A stretch of 45,991 nucleotides of DNA from Faecalibacterium sp. An121 (GTDB lineage Bacteria > Bacillota > Clostridia > Oscillospirales > Ruminococcaceae): contig NZ_NFLM01000020.1 in NCBI RefSeq assembly GCF_002160915.1, forward strand, positions 1 to 45,991. The letters run 5' to 3'. The translations under genes and the position numbers were made by a program. The stretch's first letter is position 1. The number at the start of each line of letters is the position of its first letter. The notes below the pieces were generated by a model, which worked only from the letters and a program-made list of their open reading frames with translations, ran no database searches and was not told the origin of the DNA. Below are positions 25,103-32,908 of this stretch, piece by piece.

Positions 25103-25594
25103 ATGAAGCCTGATTACAAGCTGGTCGCCAAGGCCAAATATATCCACCTCACCGCCGACCTTGCCGCCGCTCTGTGGCAGGAATGCTACAAGAAATTCTA
25201 TCCCCCCAAACAGCTGGATGCCCTGGTGCAGCGGCTGCAAAGCGCCGACGCCATCGAGGAGGACATCGACGGCCAGGCCAACTATTTCGTGGTGCAGCTG
25301 GGCGGCAAGCCCGTGGGCTATTTTGCCTGGAAGATGGAGAACACCGCCCTGCATCTGCTGCACCTGTACCTGCTGCCCGAGTACCGGGGCAAGGCCCTGG
25401 GCCGGGATATCCTGGCCTCCTGCGAGCGTCTGGCCCGCAGCGACGGCAAGGGCCGGGTATGGCTGCATGTGCACACCAAAGCCCTCCCCGTCATCGCCTT
25501 TTTCAAGGAGCGGGGCTACCGTCCCGGCGCGCCCGAGACGGTGGACGATGGCGGCATCCGGATGGATCTGACCCCGATGGAAAAATTCCTCTGA
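25103..25594 (+). CDS. GNAT-family N-acetyltransferase
   Basis: A 163-residue acyl-CoA-dependent transferase. Beta-strand 4 and the pyrophosphate-binding loop are seen in LHLLHLYLLPEYRGKALGRDILASCERLA (Q/RxxGxG/A type; about 88-116). The later part is WLHVHTKALPVIAFFKERGYRP. The substrate is unknown. AAAGGAAC precedes the ATG. It is 28 bases after the pentapeptide gene and probably co-transcribed with it. Confidence 0.85.
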   Translation: MKPDYKLVAKAKYIHLTADLAAALWQECYKKFYPPKQLDALVQRLQSADAIEEDIDGQANYFVVQLGGKPVGYFAWKMENTALHLLHLYLLPEYRGKALGRDILASCERLARSDGKGRVWLHVHTKALPVIAFFKERGYRPGAPETVDDGGIRMDLTPMEKFL

Positions 25595-25620
25595 TTTTGC
25601 ATTTTTTCAGCAATTCAGCA

Positions 25621-25649
25621 TTGCATTTTTGGCCGGTTTGGTTTACACT
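25621..25649 (+). promoter_or_regulatory. Promoter of the YerC/TrpR-like gene
   Basis: TTGCAT (25621-25626), a 17-base spacer and TACACT (25644-25649). Confidence 0.6.
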
Positions 25650-25705
25650 TACACTAAAGCAATGAAGCGCCCCCCGGGCGCCATCTGACCAGTGAGGACA
25701 TTATC

Positions 25706-26011
25706 ATGGCAAAAGATCATCCGACCGGCAAATCGGGCCTGTACCAGGCCATCCTCAAGCTCGAGACGCCAGAGCAGTGCTACCGCTTTTTCCAGGACGT
25801 ATGCAGCTATTCCGAGCTGAGCGCCATGGAGCAGCGCTACGACATCGCCGAGATGCTTGCAGACAAACGCATTTATACCGACATCAAGGAAAAGACCGGC
25901 GCGTCCAGCGCCATCATCAGCCGGGTCAACCGGGTACTGTGTGCGCAGGGCAGCGTCCTGCGGCAGTTCGTGGAAGAAGAACGTCCGGCCGCCCCTGATG
26001 CCGGGGAGTAA
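25706..26011 (+). CDS. YerC/YecD-type TrpR-related DNA-binding protein
   Basis: A 101-residue all-helical protein of the TrpR-like superfamily. The family pattern is clear: LYQAILKLETPEQCYRFFQDVCSYSELSAMEQRYDIAEML (about 12-51), then a helix-turn-helix DIKEKTGASSAIISRVNRVL (about 60-79). The target genes are unknown. It is followed 19 bases later by the DJ-1 gene, probably in one transcript. Confidence 0.88.
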   Translation: MAKDHPTGKSGLYQAILKLETPEQCYRFFQDVCSYSELSAMEQRYDIAEMLADKRIYTDIKEKTGASSAIISRVNRVLCAQGSVLRQFVEEERPAAPDAGE

Positions 26012-26030
26012 AGACAGGAGGAGAACCCCA

Positions 26031-26606
26031 ATGAGCAAAGCAGTTGTATTTTTCGCCCAGGGCACCGAGGAGTGCGAGGCGCTCCTGGTGGTGGACCTGC
26101 TGCGGCGGGCCAAGGTGGAGGTCGTGGTGGCCTCGGCCTCGGGCAGCCTGCAGGTGACCGGCAGCCACGGCATCACCCTGACCGCCGACGCCCTGGCCGA
26201 GGATGTGGATTACAGCGGGGTGGACCTGGTGGTGCTGCCCGGCGGCATCCCCGGCACGCCCAACCTGGCGGCCAACCAGACCGTCTGCGACACCGTCAAG
26301 GCCTTTGCGGCCCAGGGCAAGAAGGTAGCGGCCATCTGCGCCGCCCCCAGCATCCTGGCCGACCTGGGCCTGCTGGAGGGCAAGAAGGCCACCGCCCATG
26401 CCGCGTTCCAGGACAAGCTGGCAGGCGCCGCCGTGCTGAACCAGGAAGTGGTGGTGGATGGCTCCATCACCACCAGCTATGGCCTGGGCGGCGCCATCCC
26501 CTTTGGACTGGAGCTGGTGCGCCAGCTGGCAGGCCCCGATGAGGCCGCCCGCATCCAGAAGGCCATCGCCTACAAGCACAGCCTGCTGTACGCTTCCCAT
26601 AAGTGA
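26031..26606 (+). CDS. DJ-1/PfpI-family protein
   Basis: A 191-residue member of the DJ-1 (YajL-like) family. It has the acidic residue in GTEECEALLVVDLLRRA (Glu16 aligns with the conserved DJ-1 glutamate) and the nucleophile-elbow cysteine in VAAICAAPSILADLGLL (Cys103). The end SYGLGGAIPFGLELVRQL is typical. Members act against carbonyl or oxidative stress; the exact activity cannot be deduced. AGGAGGAG precedes the ATG. Confidence 0.92.
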   Translation: MSKAVVFFAQGTEECEALLVVDLLRRAKVEVVVASASGSLQVTGSHGITLTADALAEDVDYSGVDLVVLPGGIPGTPNLAANQTVCDTVKAFAAQGKKVAAICAAPSILADLGLLEGKKATAHAAFQDKLAGAAVLNQEVVVDGSITTSYGLGGAIPFGLELVRQLAGPDEAARIQKAIAYKHSLLYASHK

Positions 26607-26624
26607 ACTGTTGTTCCAACACGC

Positions 26625-26664
26625 AAAAGAGCCGCTGCTTTTGGGCAGCGGCTCTTTTTTGCTG
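26625..26664. terminator. Bidirectional terminator between DJ-1 and transketolase genes
   Basis: AAAGAGCCGCTGC and GCAGCGGCTCTTT form a long perfect stem with T runs on both strands. It ends both convergent operons. Confidence 0.85.
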
Positions 26665-26667
26665 TTA

Positions 26668-27612
26668 TCAGCAGCCCAGCATTTCGTGGGCGGTCTTTTC
26701 GATGGTGGCGGCGTCCAGGCCAAAGGCGTGGATCAGGTCCCATGCGGGGCCGGAGCAGGCGAACTTGTCCTGGATGCCCACACGGCGCACGGGGGTGGGC
26801 AGCTTTTCGCTCAGCAGCGAGCAGACCGCTTCGCCCAGGCCGCCGATGACGCTGTGCTCCTCGCAGGTGATGACCCTGCGGCAGTCACGGGCGGCCTCCA
26901 GGATGATCTCCTCATCCAGAGGCTTGATGGTGTGGATGTTGATCACGCGGGCGCCGATGCCCTGCTCGGCCAGGTGGCCGGCGGCGATGCGCGCCTCGTT
27001 GACCTCCAGGCCGGTGGCGATGATGGCGATGTCGTTGCCGTCGGTGACCTTTTCACCCTTGCCGATCTCAAAGTGGTAGGTGGCCGCGTCGTGGAAGACG
27101 GGCACCGCCAGACGGCCGAACCGCAGATACACCGGGCCCTGCATGGCGTAGGCCGCCCGCACGGCTGCGCAGGCTTCCACGTCGTCCGAGGGGCAGATGA
27201 CGGTCATCCCGGGCAGAGAGCGCATCAGGGCAAAGTCCTCGCAGCACTGGTGGGAAGCGCCATCCTCGCCCACCGAGATGCCGCCGTGGGAGGCGCCGAT
27301 CTTGACGTTCAGCCGGGGGTAAGCGATGGAGTTGAGGATCTGCTCATAGGCCCGCGCCGCGGCAAACATGGCAAAGCTGGACACAAAGGGGGTCAGCCCC
27401 ATGGTGGACAGGCCGGCGGCCACACCGATCATGTTGGCCTCGGCGATGCCGCACTCAAAAAAGCGCTCGGGGGCCACTTTCTGGAACATGGCGGTGCAGG
27501 TGGAAACCGACAGGTCGGCGTCCAGCACCACCAGGTCGGGGTGCTGGGCGGACAGCTCCTGCAGGGTGCGGCCATAGCTGTCGCGGGTCGCGATATTCTT
27601 TACTTCTGCCAT
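26668..27612 (-). CDS. Transketolase, C-terminal subunit
   Basis: A 314-residue subunit carrying the pyrimidine-binding and C-terminal domains of transketolase. Seen are DLVVLDADLSVSTCTAMFQ, RFFECGIAEANMIGVAAGLS (with the glutamate that activates thiamine diphosphate), ASHGGISVGEDGASHQCCEDFALMRSLPGMTVICPSD and the C-terminal EEHSVIGGLGEAVCSLL. GGAGGAG precedes the ATG. The N-terminal subunit gene lies 3 bases upstream, so the two make one enzyme. It may serve the pentose phosphate pathway. Confidence 0.92.
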   Translation of the reverse strand: MAEVKNIATRDSYGRTLQELSAQHPDLVVLDADLSVSTCTAMFQKVAPERFFECGIAEANMIGVAAGLSTMGLTPFVSSFAMFAAARAYEQILNSIAYPRLNVKIGASHGGISVGEDGASHQCCEDFALMRSLPGMTVICPSDDVEACAAVRAAYAMQGPVYLRFGRLAVPVFHDAATYHFEIGKGEKVTDGNDIAIIATGLEVNEARIAAGHLAEQGIGARVINIHTIKPLDEEIILEAARDCRRVITCEEHSVIGGLGEAVCSLLSEKLPTPVRRVGIQDKFACSGPAWDLIHAFGLDAATIEKTAHEMLGC

Positions 27613-27615
27613 AGG

Positions 27616-28470
27616 TCAGCACTCCTCCTTTTCCAGCCGGGCCATGGCGGCGTTCAGCTCGTCCATGGCGGTGCGGTAGTCGTCATCGCCGGGGCCTTTG
27701 CCGTGCCAGTTGGCGTTGTTTTCCATATAGCTGACGCCCTTGCCCTTGGTGGTGTTCAGGATGATGAAGGTGGGGCGGCCCTTTTCGGCGTGGAAAGCTT
27801 CCACCGCCGCTTCGATCTGGTCCAGGTCGTGGCCGTCCACGGACAGCACCTTGAAGCCGAAGGACTCCAGCTTTTTGTCCTGGGGGGCGCTGTTCATGAC
27901 TTTTTCAATGGGGCCGTCGATCTGCAGATGGTTCAGGTCCAAAAAGACGCACAGGTTGTCCAGCTTGTAGTGGGAAGCAAACATGAAGGCTTCCCAGCAC
28001 TCGCCTTCCTCGATCTCGCCGTCGCCCATGATGGCGTAGACCCGCACCTGGTCCAGTCCCTTGACCTTGGCGCCCAGGGCCATGCCGCAGGCAGAGGAAA
28101 TGCCCTGGCCCAGGCTGCCGGTGGACATATCCACGCCGGGGACGGTGTTCATGTTGGGATGGCCCTGCAGGCGGCTGCCGATCTTGCGCAGGGTCAGCAG
28201 CTCCTCGGCGGGGAAAAAGCCCCGCTCAGCCAGGGCTGCGTAGAGAGCCGGGGCCGCATGGCCCTTGGAAAGGACCAGCCGGTCCCGCTCAGGCCAGGCG
28301 GGGTTTGCGGGGTCTACCCGCATCTCCCGGAAGTACAAAAAGGACAGCACCTCCGCGATGGACAGGCTGCCGCCGGGATGGCCGCTTTTGGCGCTGTGGG
28401 TGCTTTCGATCACACCCATGCGGATGCGGCAGGCGTGTTTTTGCAGGGCAAGTTTTTCTGCGTTTGTCAT
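27616..28470 (-). CDS. Transketolase, N-terminal subunit
   Basis: A 284-residue subunit with the diphosphate-binding domain of transketolase. Visible are SAKSGHPGGSLSIAEVLSFLYF, DRLVLSKGHAAPALYAALAERG, VDMSTGSLGQGIS, and the ThDP motif GDGEIEEGECWEA...LDNLCVFLDLNHLQIDG. The start MTNAEKLAL (28470) has AAGGA about 7 bases upstream and is preferred to a longer frame. Split transketolases are common in anaerobic Firmicutes. The leader is long and foldable (28497-28551). Confidence 0.92.
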   Translation of the reverse strand: MTNAEKLALQKHACRIRMGVIESTHSAKSGHPGGSLSIAEVLSFLYFREMRVDPANPAWPERDRLVLSKGHAAPALYAALAERGFFPAEELLTLRKIGSRLQGHPNMNTVPGVDMSTGSLGQGISSACGMALGAKVKGLDQVRVYAIMGDGEIEEGECWEAFMFASHYKLDNLCVFLDLNHLQIDGPIEKVMNSAPQDKKLESFGFKVLSVDGHDLDQIEAAVEAFHAEKGRPTFIILNTTKGKGVSYMENNANWHGKGPGDDDYRTAMDELNAAMARLEKEEC

Positions 28471-28496
28471 AGATCGTCCTTCCATTTGCACTGGTT

Positions 28497-28551
28497 CGTC
28501 TCCCCGAAGGGCCCGCCCTCGCGGCGGGCAAAAAACCGGAATGCCGGAGAC
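28497..28551 (-). promoter_or_regulatory. Structured leader of the transketolase operon
   Basis: On the minus strand GTCTCC (28551-28546) can pair with GGAGAC (28503-28498), enclosing a GC hairpin (28511-28529). Alternatively CCGG-CATT-CCGG (28547-28536), followed by TTTTTT, forms a small terminator-like hairpin. The two folds share bases 28546-28547, so they exclude each other. No known riboswitch class was recognised. Confidence 0.4.
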
Positions 28552-28569
28552 ACGCTGTATTCCAACTTA

Positions 28570-28598
28570 ATATTATCTATTCTGCCCTAAAAGGTCAA
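28570..28598 (-). promoter_or_regulatory. Promoter of the transketolase operon
   Basis: TTGACC (28598-28593), a 17-base spacer and TAATAT (28575-28570), which leaves a leader of about 95 bases. Confidence 0.75.
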
Positions 28599-28685
28599 GA
28601 TGATTTTGTCAAAATGTACAGCGGCGGGGAAATTCATGCTGAAGCCGTTGTTTTTTTGTGGAAAATGCACGGCGTTCGGAGCGCC

Positions 28686-28711
28686 AAAAAGCCCCGGCAG
28701 GCCGCCGGGGC
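28686..28711 (-). terminator. Terminator after the dipeptide epimerase gene
   Basis: GCCCCGGC pairs with GCCGGGGC, followed on the minus strand by TTTTT. Confidence 0.8.
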
Positions 28712-28717
28712 GCGGGA

Positions 28718-29818
28718 TCACGGTTCCAGATAGGTCAGATAGCCGGGCTGGATGCCCTGGATGCCCATGCCGGGGGCGTCCGAAACGGTGATCCGCTTTT
28801 CGTCAAAGCGGGCGCCGCCCACCACCGGGTCCGTGCTGCACAGCACCGGGCCGTCCAGATCCACCCGGGTGATGATGCTGCGGGCGCAGGCCAGCTCCAC
28901 GGCGGCGTTGACGGCGATCTTGGCCTCCAGCATACAGCCGATCATGCATTCCACCCCACAGATCTCGGCGGCCGCAGCGATGCGCAGGGCGTTGGTCAGG
29001 CCGCCGCATTTCATCAGCTTGATGTTGACGTAGTCCGCCGCCCGGGTCTGGAAGATGCGCAGCGCATCGGCGGGTGAAAAGACGCTCTCGTCCGCCATCA
29101 CCGGCACCCAGCTGTGCTGTGTGACGTATTGCAGGCCCTCCAGGTCCCGGGCGGGCACGGGCTGCTCCACCAGTTCGAGGCCCAGGCCCCGGTCCTGCAT
29201 CTCGTTCAGGATGCGGACCGCCTGCCGGGGGGTCCAGGCCTGGTTGGCGTCGATCCGGATGCAGACTTCGTCCCCTACCGCCTGGCGCACCGCCGCCAGC
29301 CGGGCGGTGTCCAGGGCCGGGTCGGCCCCCACCTTGACCTTCAGGCAGTCGTAGCCCCGGGCCACGGCGTCCAGGGCGTCCTGGGCCATCTGCTGGGGCG
29401 GGTTGACGCTGATGGTGAGATCGGTGACCAGGCTGCGCCGGGACGAGCCCAGCAGCTTGTGCACCGGGATGCGGTGCAGCTGGCCGTACAGGTCCCACAG
29501 GGCCATGTCCACAGCGGCCTTGGCGCTGGTGTTGTGCACCCCGGCGTTTTGCACCAGGGCGGTGACGGACTCCAGGTCATCCACCTCGCGGCCCAGGATG
29601 GCCGGGGCGATCAGCTCCCGCACGGCTCCGATGATGCCGCCGGCGGTGTCCCCGGTGATGGGGCCGGTGGGGGGTGCTTCGCCATAGCCCACGGCGCCGG
29701 TGTCGGTGTGCAGCTCCACCACGATGTCCTCTACGTGGTCCACGGTGCGCAGCGCGGTCTTGAAGGGCACCCGCAGGGGAACGGACAATTTGCCAAGACG
29801 TACCTGCGTGATCTTCAT
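28718..29818 (-). CDS. Dipeptide epimerase (enolase superfamily, L-Ala-D/L-Glu type)
   Basis: A 366-residue enzyme of the muconate-lactonizing subgroup. The N-terminal capping domain (about 1-125) ends before the barrel. Catalytic features are YDCLKVKVG (KxK lysines), CIRIDANQAW (metal Asp), LELVEQPV (Glu), PVMADESVF (Asp) and VNIKLMKCGG (second-side lysine). MLEAKIAVNAAVELA replaces the usual substrate-loop pattern. Epimerisation of L-Ala-D-Glu from murein turnover is the commonest activity in this group, but substrate specificity varies. AGGAGG precedes the ATG. Confidence 0.85.
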   Translation of the reverse strand: MKITQVRLGKLSVPLRVPFKTALRTVDHVEDIVVELHTDTGAVGYGEAPPTGPITGDTAGGIIGAVRELIAPAILGREVDDLESVTALVQNAGVHNTSAKAAVDMALWDLYGQLHRIPVHKLLGSSRRSLVTDLTISVNPPQQMAQDALDAVARGYDCLKVKVGADPALDTARLAAVRQAVGDEVCIRIDANQAWTPRQAVRILNEMQDRGLGLELVEQPVPARDLEGLQYVTQHSWVPVMADESVFSPADALRIFQTRAADYVNIKLMKCGGLTNALRIAAAAEICGVECMIGCMLEAKIAVNAAVELACARSIITRVDLDGPVLCSTDPVVGGARFDEKRITVSDAPGMGIQGIQPGYLTYLEP

Positions 29819-29857
29819 AGCAGGGCCTCCTTTGTTTCAAACGCTTGCAAAGCAGGA

Positions 29858-29883
29858 AAAGGGACGGCGATCGCCGTCCCTTT
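29858..29883. terminator. Terminator between GNAT and epimerase genes
   Basis: A perfect 13-bp self-complementary palindrome (AAAGGGACGGCGA and its complement). It ends the upstream GNAT gene before the epimerase start. Confidence 0.65.
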
Positions 29884-29894
29884 GGGATGTAAGT

Positions 29895-30398
29895 TCAATC
29901 GTGGGCCAGCTGATGGACCCCCAGCTTCTGGTAAGCGATGCGGGGGCTGCCGTCGGCCACATGGATGATGCCGCAGCGGGTGAAGCCGTTGGACTCCAGC
30001 ACATGCTGCATGATCTTGTTGTCGGCGTGGGTGTCGGCCCGCAGGCTCTCACAGTGCTCCAGGCACCACTCAATGACCATCCGGGCCACGCCGGGGCGAT
30101 GGCCGGCCGACGCCAGCCGGTGCAGGGTGCCATAAGGCCCGTTGGCCAGCCACTGGCCGTCCTCGATCTTTTTATAAGTAGGGTCTTCGCCCAGGATGAA
30201 AGCGAAGACGGCCTCCAGCTCGCCGTTGATGACACAGACGAACAGCCGGTTGGACAGGATGTCCTCCTCGATCAGCTGGCGTGAAGGATAGTTGTCCCCC
30301 CACTGGGTCGGGTTGCCGTTCTGGGCCATCAAAGCCCTGGCCCGGGCGTAGACCTCCATGATCTGATCCAGTTCAAACCGGTTTGCTCCACGAAACAT
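29895..30398 (-). CDS. GNAT-family N-acetyltransferase
   Basis: A 167-residue protein starting MFRGANRFELDQIMEVYARARALM, chosen because GGAGG lies just upstream of this ATG. The acetyl-CoA-binding region is RLASAGHRPGVARMVIEWCLEHCESLRADTHADNKIMQHVLESNGFTRCGII (about 95-146). The loop is less conserved than usual (GHRPGVA). The substrate is unknown. A TATACT element upstream (about 30507-30512) may be its -10 box. Confidence 0.85.
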   Translation of the reverse strand: MFRGANRFELDQIMEVYARARALMAQNGNPTQWGDNYPSRQLIEEDILSNRLFVCVINGELEAVFAFILGEDPTYKKIEDGQWLANGPYGTLHRLASAGHRPGVARMVIEWCLEHCESLRADTHADNKIMQHVLESNGFTRCGIIHVADGSPRIAYQKLGVHQLAHD

Positions 30399-30625
30399 GA
30401 ATCCTCCACCTTCTCTGTCAAACTTGCAATGGGAGCGCACAGCGCCCGAGGATGGTTTGCTCTCCCTGTACCGGGGCCGCAGTGCCCCGGCTGGCATGAA
30501 ATCAGTATACTACATTTTTACTGAAAATTCCATCTTTTTGTGTCGGGAGTTGGACAAAAAAGAAAAACATCCCCACCATCGCAGTTTATTTTGCCCCGGC
30601 CGGGGGCGTGAAGGGGAGGCAGGGC

Positions 30626-31546
30626 TCACTTCAAAAAGCCCTGGATGATCTGCTCCTCGGCTTCCTCCTCGGTCAGGCCGAGGGTCAGGAGCTTGGTGAT
30701 CTGGTCGCCGGCGATCTTGCCGATGGCTGCCTCATGGATGAGGGCGGCGTCCAGGTCGTTGGCGTCCAGCTGGGGCACCGCCAGCACCCGGGCGTGATCC
30801 ATGATGATGGCGTCGCACTCCGAGTGGCCCGAGCAGGGGGCGTTGCCGGTGATCAGGGCGTCGAACTTCTGGTAGGAGCGGTCCCTGGCCACCGAGCGGG
30901 ACACCACGTCGGCGCTGGACCCGGCGCCGTTGAGGGTGACGTTGTAGCCGCTGAGGGCCACCTGGCGGCCGTGGGTCATCAGGCGCTCCCGCACCACCAG
31001 GCGCGCGCCTGCGGCCAGGTCGGCCACCGTCTTGCGGTTGGTGGAGTCCACGCCCTTGATCTGGACCATCTCCATCTCCATTGAGCTGCCCTCGTCCAGG
31101 TGCACTTCGGTGACGGGGTTGAGGATCCGCATCCCCATGCCGTCCCCCTGGCCGTAGTGCTTTTCCACATAGCGCACATGGGCGTTTTTGCCCACCTGGA
31201 AGCGGTGGATGCCGTCGTGCTCCGAATCCTGGTTGCCGCAGTTGTCGATGCCGCAGCCCGCCACGATCAGCACGTCGCAGTCATCCCCGATGAAAAAGTC
31301 GTTGTAGACCGTCTCCTTCAGGCCGCTCTCGCTGAGCACCACCGGGATGTGGACGCTCTCATGCTTGGTGCCCGGCTTGATGTGGATGTCGATGCCGGTG
31401 CCGTCCGCCTTGGGGACGATGTCGATGTGGGCCGTGGAGTTGCGGGCCACGGCCTGGCCGTTGGAGCGGATGTTGTAGGCACCCTCGGGGATGCCGTGCA
31501 GGTCGGCCACTTCGGCCAGGATCTGCTTTTGGATGTTGTCTAGCAT
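30626..31546 (-). CDS. sufB: SufB-type scaffold of a two-gene SUF system
   Basis: A 306-residue Fe-S cluster assembly scaffold with the SufB/SufD beta-helix core. Seen are IVAGCGIDNCGNQDSEHDGIHRFQVGKNAHVRYVEKHYGQG (about 93-133) and the C-terminal GHSECDAIIMDHARVLAVPQLDANDLDAALIHEAAIGKIAGDQ. It is far shorter than the roughly 460-500-residue SufB of full SUF operons and matches the minimal SufBC arrangement. Its ATG overlaps the sufC stop by one base (TAATG). No sufD, sufS or sufU lies nearby. Confidence 0.9.
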   Translation of the reverse strand: MLDNIQKQILAEVADLHGIPEGAYNIRSNGQAVARNSTAHIDIVPKADGTGIDIHIKPGTKHESVHIPVVLSESGLKETVYNDFFIGDDCDVLIVAGCGIDNCGNQDSEHDGIHRFQVGKNAHVRYVEKHYGQGDGMGMRILNPVTEVHLDEGSSMEMEMVQIKGVDSTNRKTVADLAAGARLVVRERLMTHGRQVALSGYNVTLNGAGSSADVVSRSVARDRSYQKFDALITGNAPCSGHSECDAIIMDHARVLAVPQLDANDLDAALIHEAAIGKIAGDQITKLLTLGLTEEEAEEQIIQGFLK

Positions 31547-32298
31547 TATGCCTCTCTCCCTCCCTGTTCCAGTATGGTGCAGGCGTTGACGGCGGACGTG
31601 GTGCCCAGCAGCCCGGGCAGGATCTCAGCCCGGGGCCCGTGCTGGGTCACCTTGCCGGCAGCCAGCACGATGATCTCGTCGGCAATGTTGAGGATGCGCT
31701 CCTGGTGGGAAATGACGATGATGGAGCCGTCTGTGTTCTTCTGCTGCATCCGCTCGAACACCTGGATCAGGTTCTGGAAGCTCCACAGGTCGATGCCGGC
31801 CTCCGGCTCGTCAAAGACCGACAGCTTCTGGCCCCGGGCCAGCACGGTGGCGATCTCGATCCGCTTCAGCTCGCCGCCGGACAGGCTGGCGTTCACCTCG
31901 CGGTTGACATAGTCTTTGGCGCACAGGCCCACCTCGGACAGGTAGGCGCAGGCATCGGTGATGCTCAGGGGACGGTCCTTGCCTGCGGCGATCCGCAGCA
32001 GGTCCAGCACCTGGATGCCCTTGAACCGGACCGGCTGCTGGAAGGCATAGCTGATGCCGCGGTTGGCACGGTCGGTGATGCTCATTTGGGTGATGTCCTC
32101 CCCGTCCAGCAGGATGCGGCCGGCGGTGGGCTTCTCGATGCCGGCGATCAGCTTGGCCAGGGTGGATTTGCCGCCGCCGTTGGGGCCGGTGATGGCCACA
32201 AAGGCGCGGTCCGGGATGGAAAGGGAGATATCCCGGATGATCTCTTTCTGTCCCTGTTCCCCCGGGACATCAAAGGATATATGCTCGAGTTCCAGCAT
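31546..32298 (-). CDS. sufC: SufC, Fe-S assembly ATPase
   Basis: A 250-residue cytosolic ABC-type ATPase that drives the SUF scaffold. Walker A is GPNGGGKSTLAKL (about 38-50), the signature is SLSGGELKRIEIATVL, and Walker B is LSVFDEPEAGIDL; the switch histidine lies in IVISHQERIL. GAGGTG precedes the ATG. It is the first gene of sufCB, driven by a consensus promoter at 32390-32418. Confidence 0.93.
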   Translation of the reverse strand: MLELEHISFDVPGEQGQKEIIRDISLSIPDRAFVAITGPNGGGKSTLAKLIAGIEKPTAGRILLDGEDITQMSITDRANRGISYAFQQPVRFKGIQVLDLLRIAAGKDRPLSITDACAYLSEVGLCAKDYVNREVNASLSGGELKRIEIATVLARGQKLSVFDEPEAGIDLWSFQNLIQVFERMQQKNTDGSIIVISHQERILNIADEIIVLAAGKVTQHGPRAEILPGLLGTTSAVNACTILEQGGREA

Positions 32299-32374
32299 TG
32301 GATAACACCTCGTTGAAGCTGAGCCTCTTTAAACAAAGAGGTATTGTTTGGGTCGGTTTGCACGCAAGGCCGCA

Positions 32375-32393
32375 ATGCCTCGCAAAGGCATTA
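32375..32393. promoter_or_regulatory. Palindrome at the sufCB transcription start
   Basis: AATGCC and GGCATT flank 7 bases. The repeat overlaps the end of the -10 box and the likely start site. It may be a repressor site or a 5' end hairpin. A second hairpin, CCTCTTT/AAAGAGG (32325-32342), lies in the leader. Confidence 0.45.
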
Positions 32394-32418
32394 TACCCGA
32401 AAAGCAGTGGGGTGTCAA
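32390..32418 (-). promoter_or_regulatory. Consensus promoter of sufCB
   Basis: TTGACA (32418-32413), a 17-base spacer and TATAAT (32395-32390): a full-consensus sigma-A promoter. Confidence 0.9.
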
Positions 32419-32468
32419 TCCTATAATTTCGCTAGGAAATGAACGGGCCGTGTTAAAACCGGGAAAAG

Positions 32469-32787
32469 TTTTCCACACGGCGAAAAAGGACGCGGCCTGA
32501 CCCCCTATGTTGAAAAGTGGGGAGAGGTGTATTCCGAAACGGAAAATCCCCAAAACAGATGGGTTTTGCGGTTTAACAAAACAGTCGAAAGCCGGCGCAA
32601 CACTTACGAAACTGCGGGGGGCACCGGGGAGTCAGAACCGGCAAACGGGCCGCAAAAAGGCCGATGGCTTTACCTCATGTATAAACCACAGGAAAATAAA
32701 AGTGTTGAAAACTCCGTTGAAAGTGTGGAAAAGCGGCGGAAAATTCCTCCCGCATCCAGCGCAGCGGGTGGAAAACCCGGTGGAAAA
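32469..32787. other. Gene-free stretch with DnaA-box-like motifs
   Basis: Between the sufCB promoter and the rhomboid-like gene no credible gene is seen. TTTTCCACA, which fits the relaxed DnaA box TTWTNCACA, occurs at 32469-32477 and, inverted, at 32724-32732. The one-mismatch form TTTTCAACA occurs inverted at 32508-32516 and 32703-32711. TTTTCCACC occurs inverted at 32767-32775 and 32779-32787. The stretch is less GC-rich than its surroundings. An origin is not claimed: dnaA and dnaN are absent here. Confidence 0.4.
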
Positions 32788-32808
32788 GGTGAAAAACTCC
32801 CCTGCCGG

Positions 32809-32837
32809 TTGAACGGCCCGCCCAAACATGATACAAT
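32809..32837 (+). promoter_or_regulatory. Promoter of the rhomboid-like/holB operon
   Basis: TTGAAC (32809-32814), a 17-base spacer and TACAAT (32832-32837), about 70 bases before the start codon. Confidence 0.7.
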
Positions 32838-32908
32838 AAAGCCAGTCTTGGCCCTGCTGCGGAAAACGGCGCAGGGCCGCATATCCGATTGCATACAGGA
32901 GGCTTGAC

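Noticed and set aside
32469-32787. The chromosomal origin oriC
   Set aside because: dnaA, dnaN, recF, gyrA/B and rpmH are all absent from the neighbourhood, and the boxes are imperfect, so only a DnaA-box-like cluster is reported.
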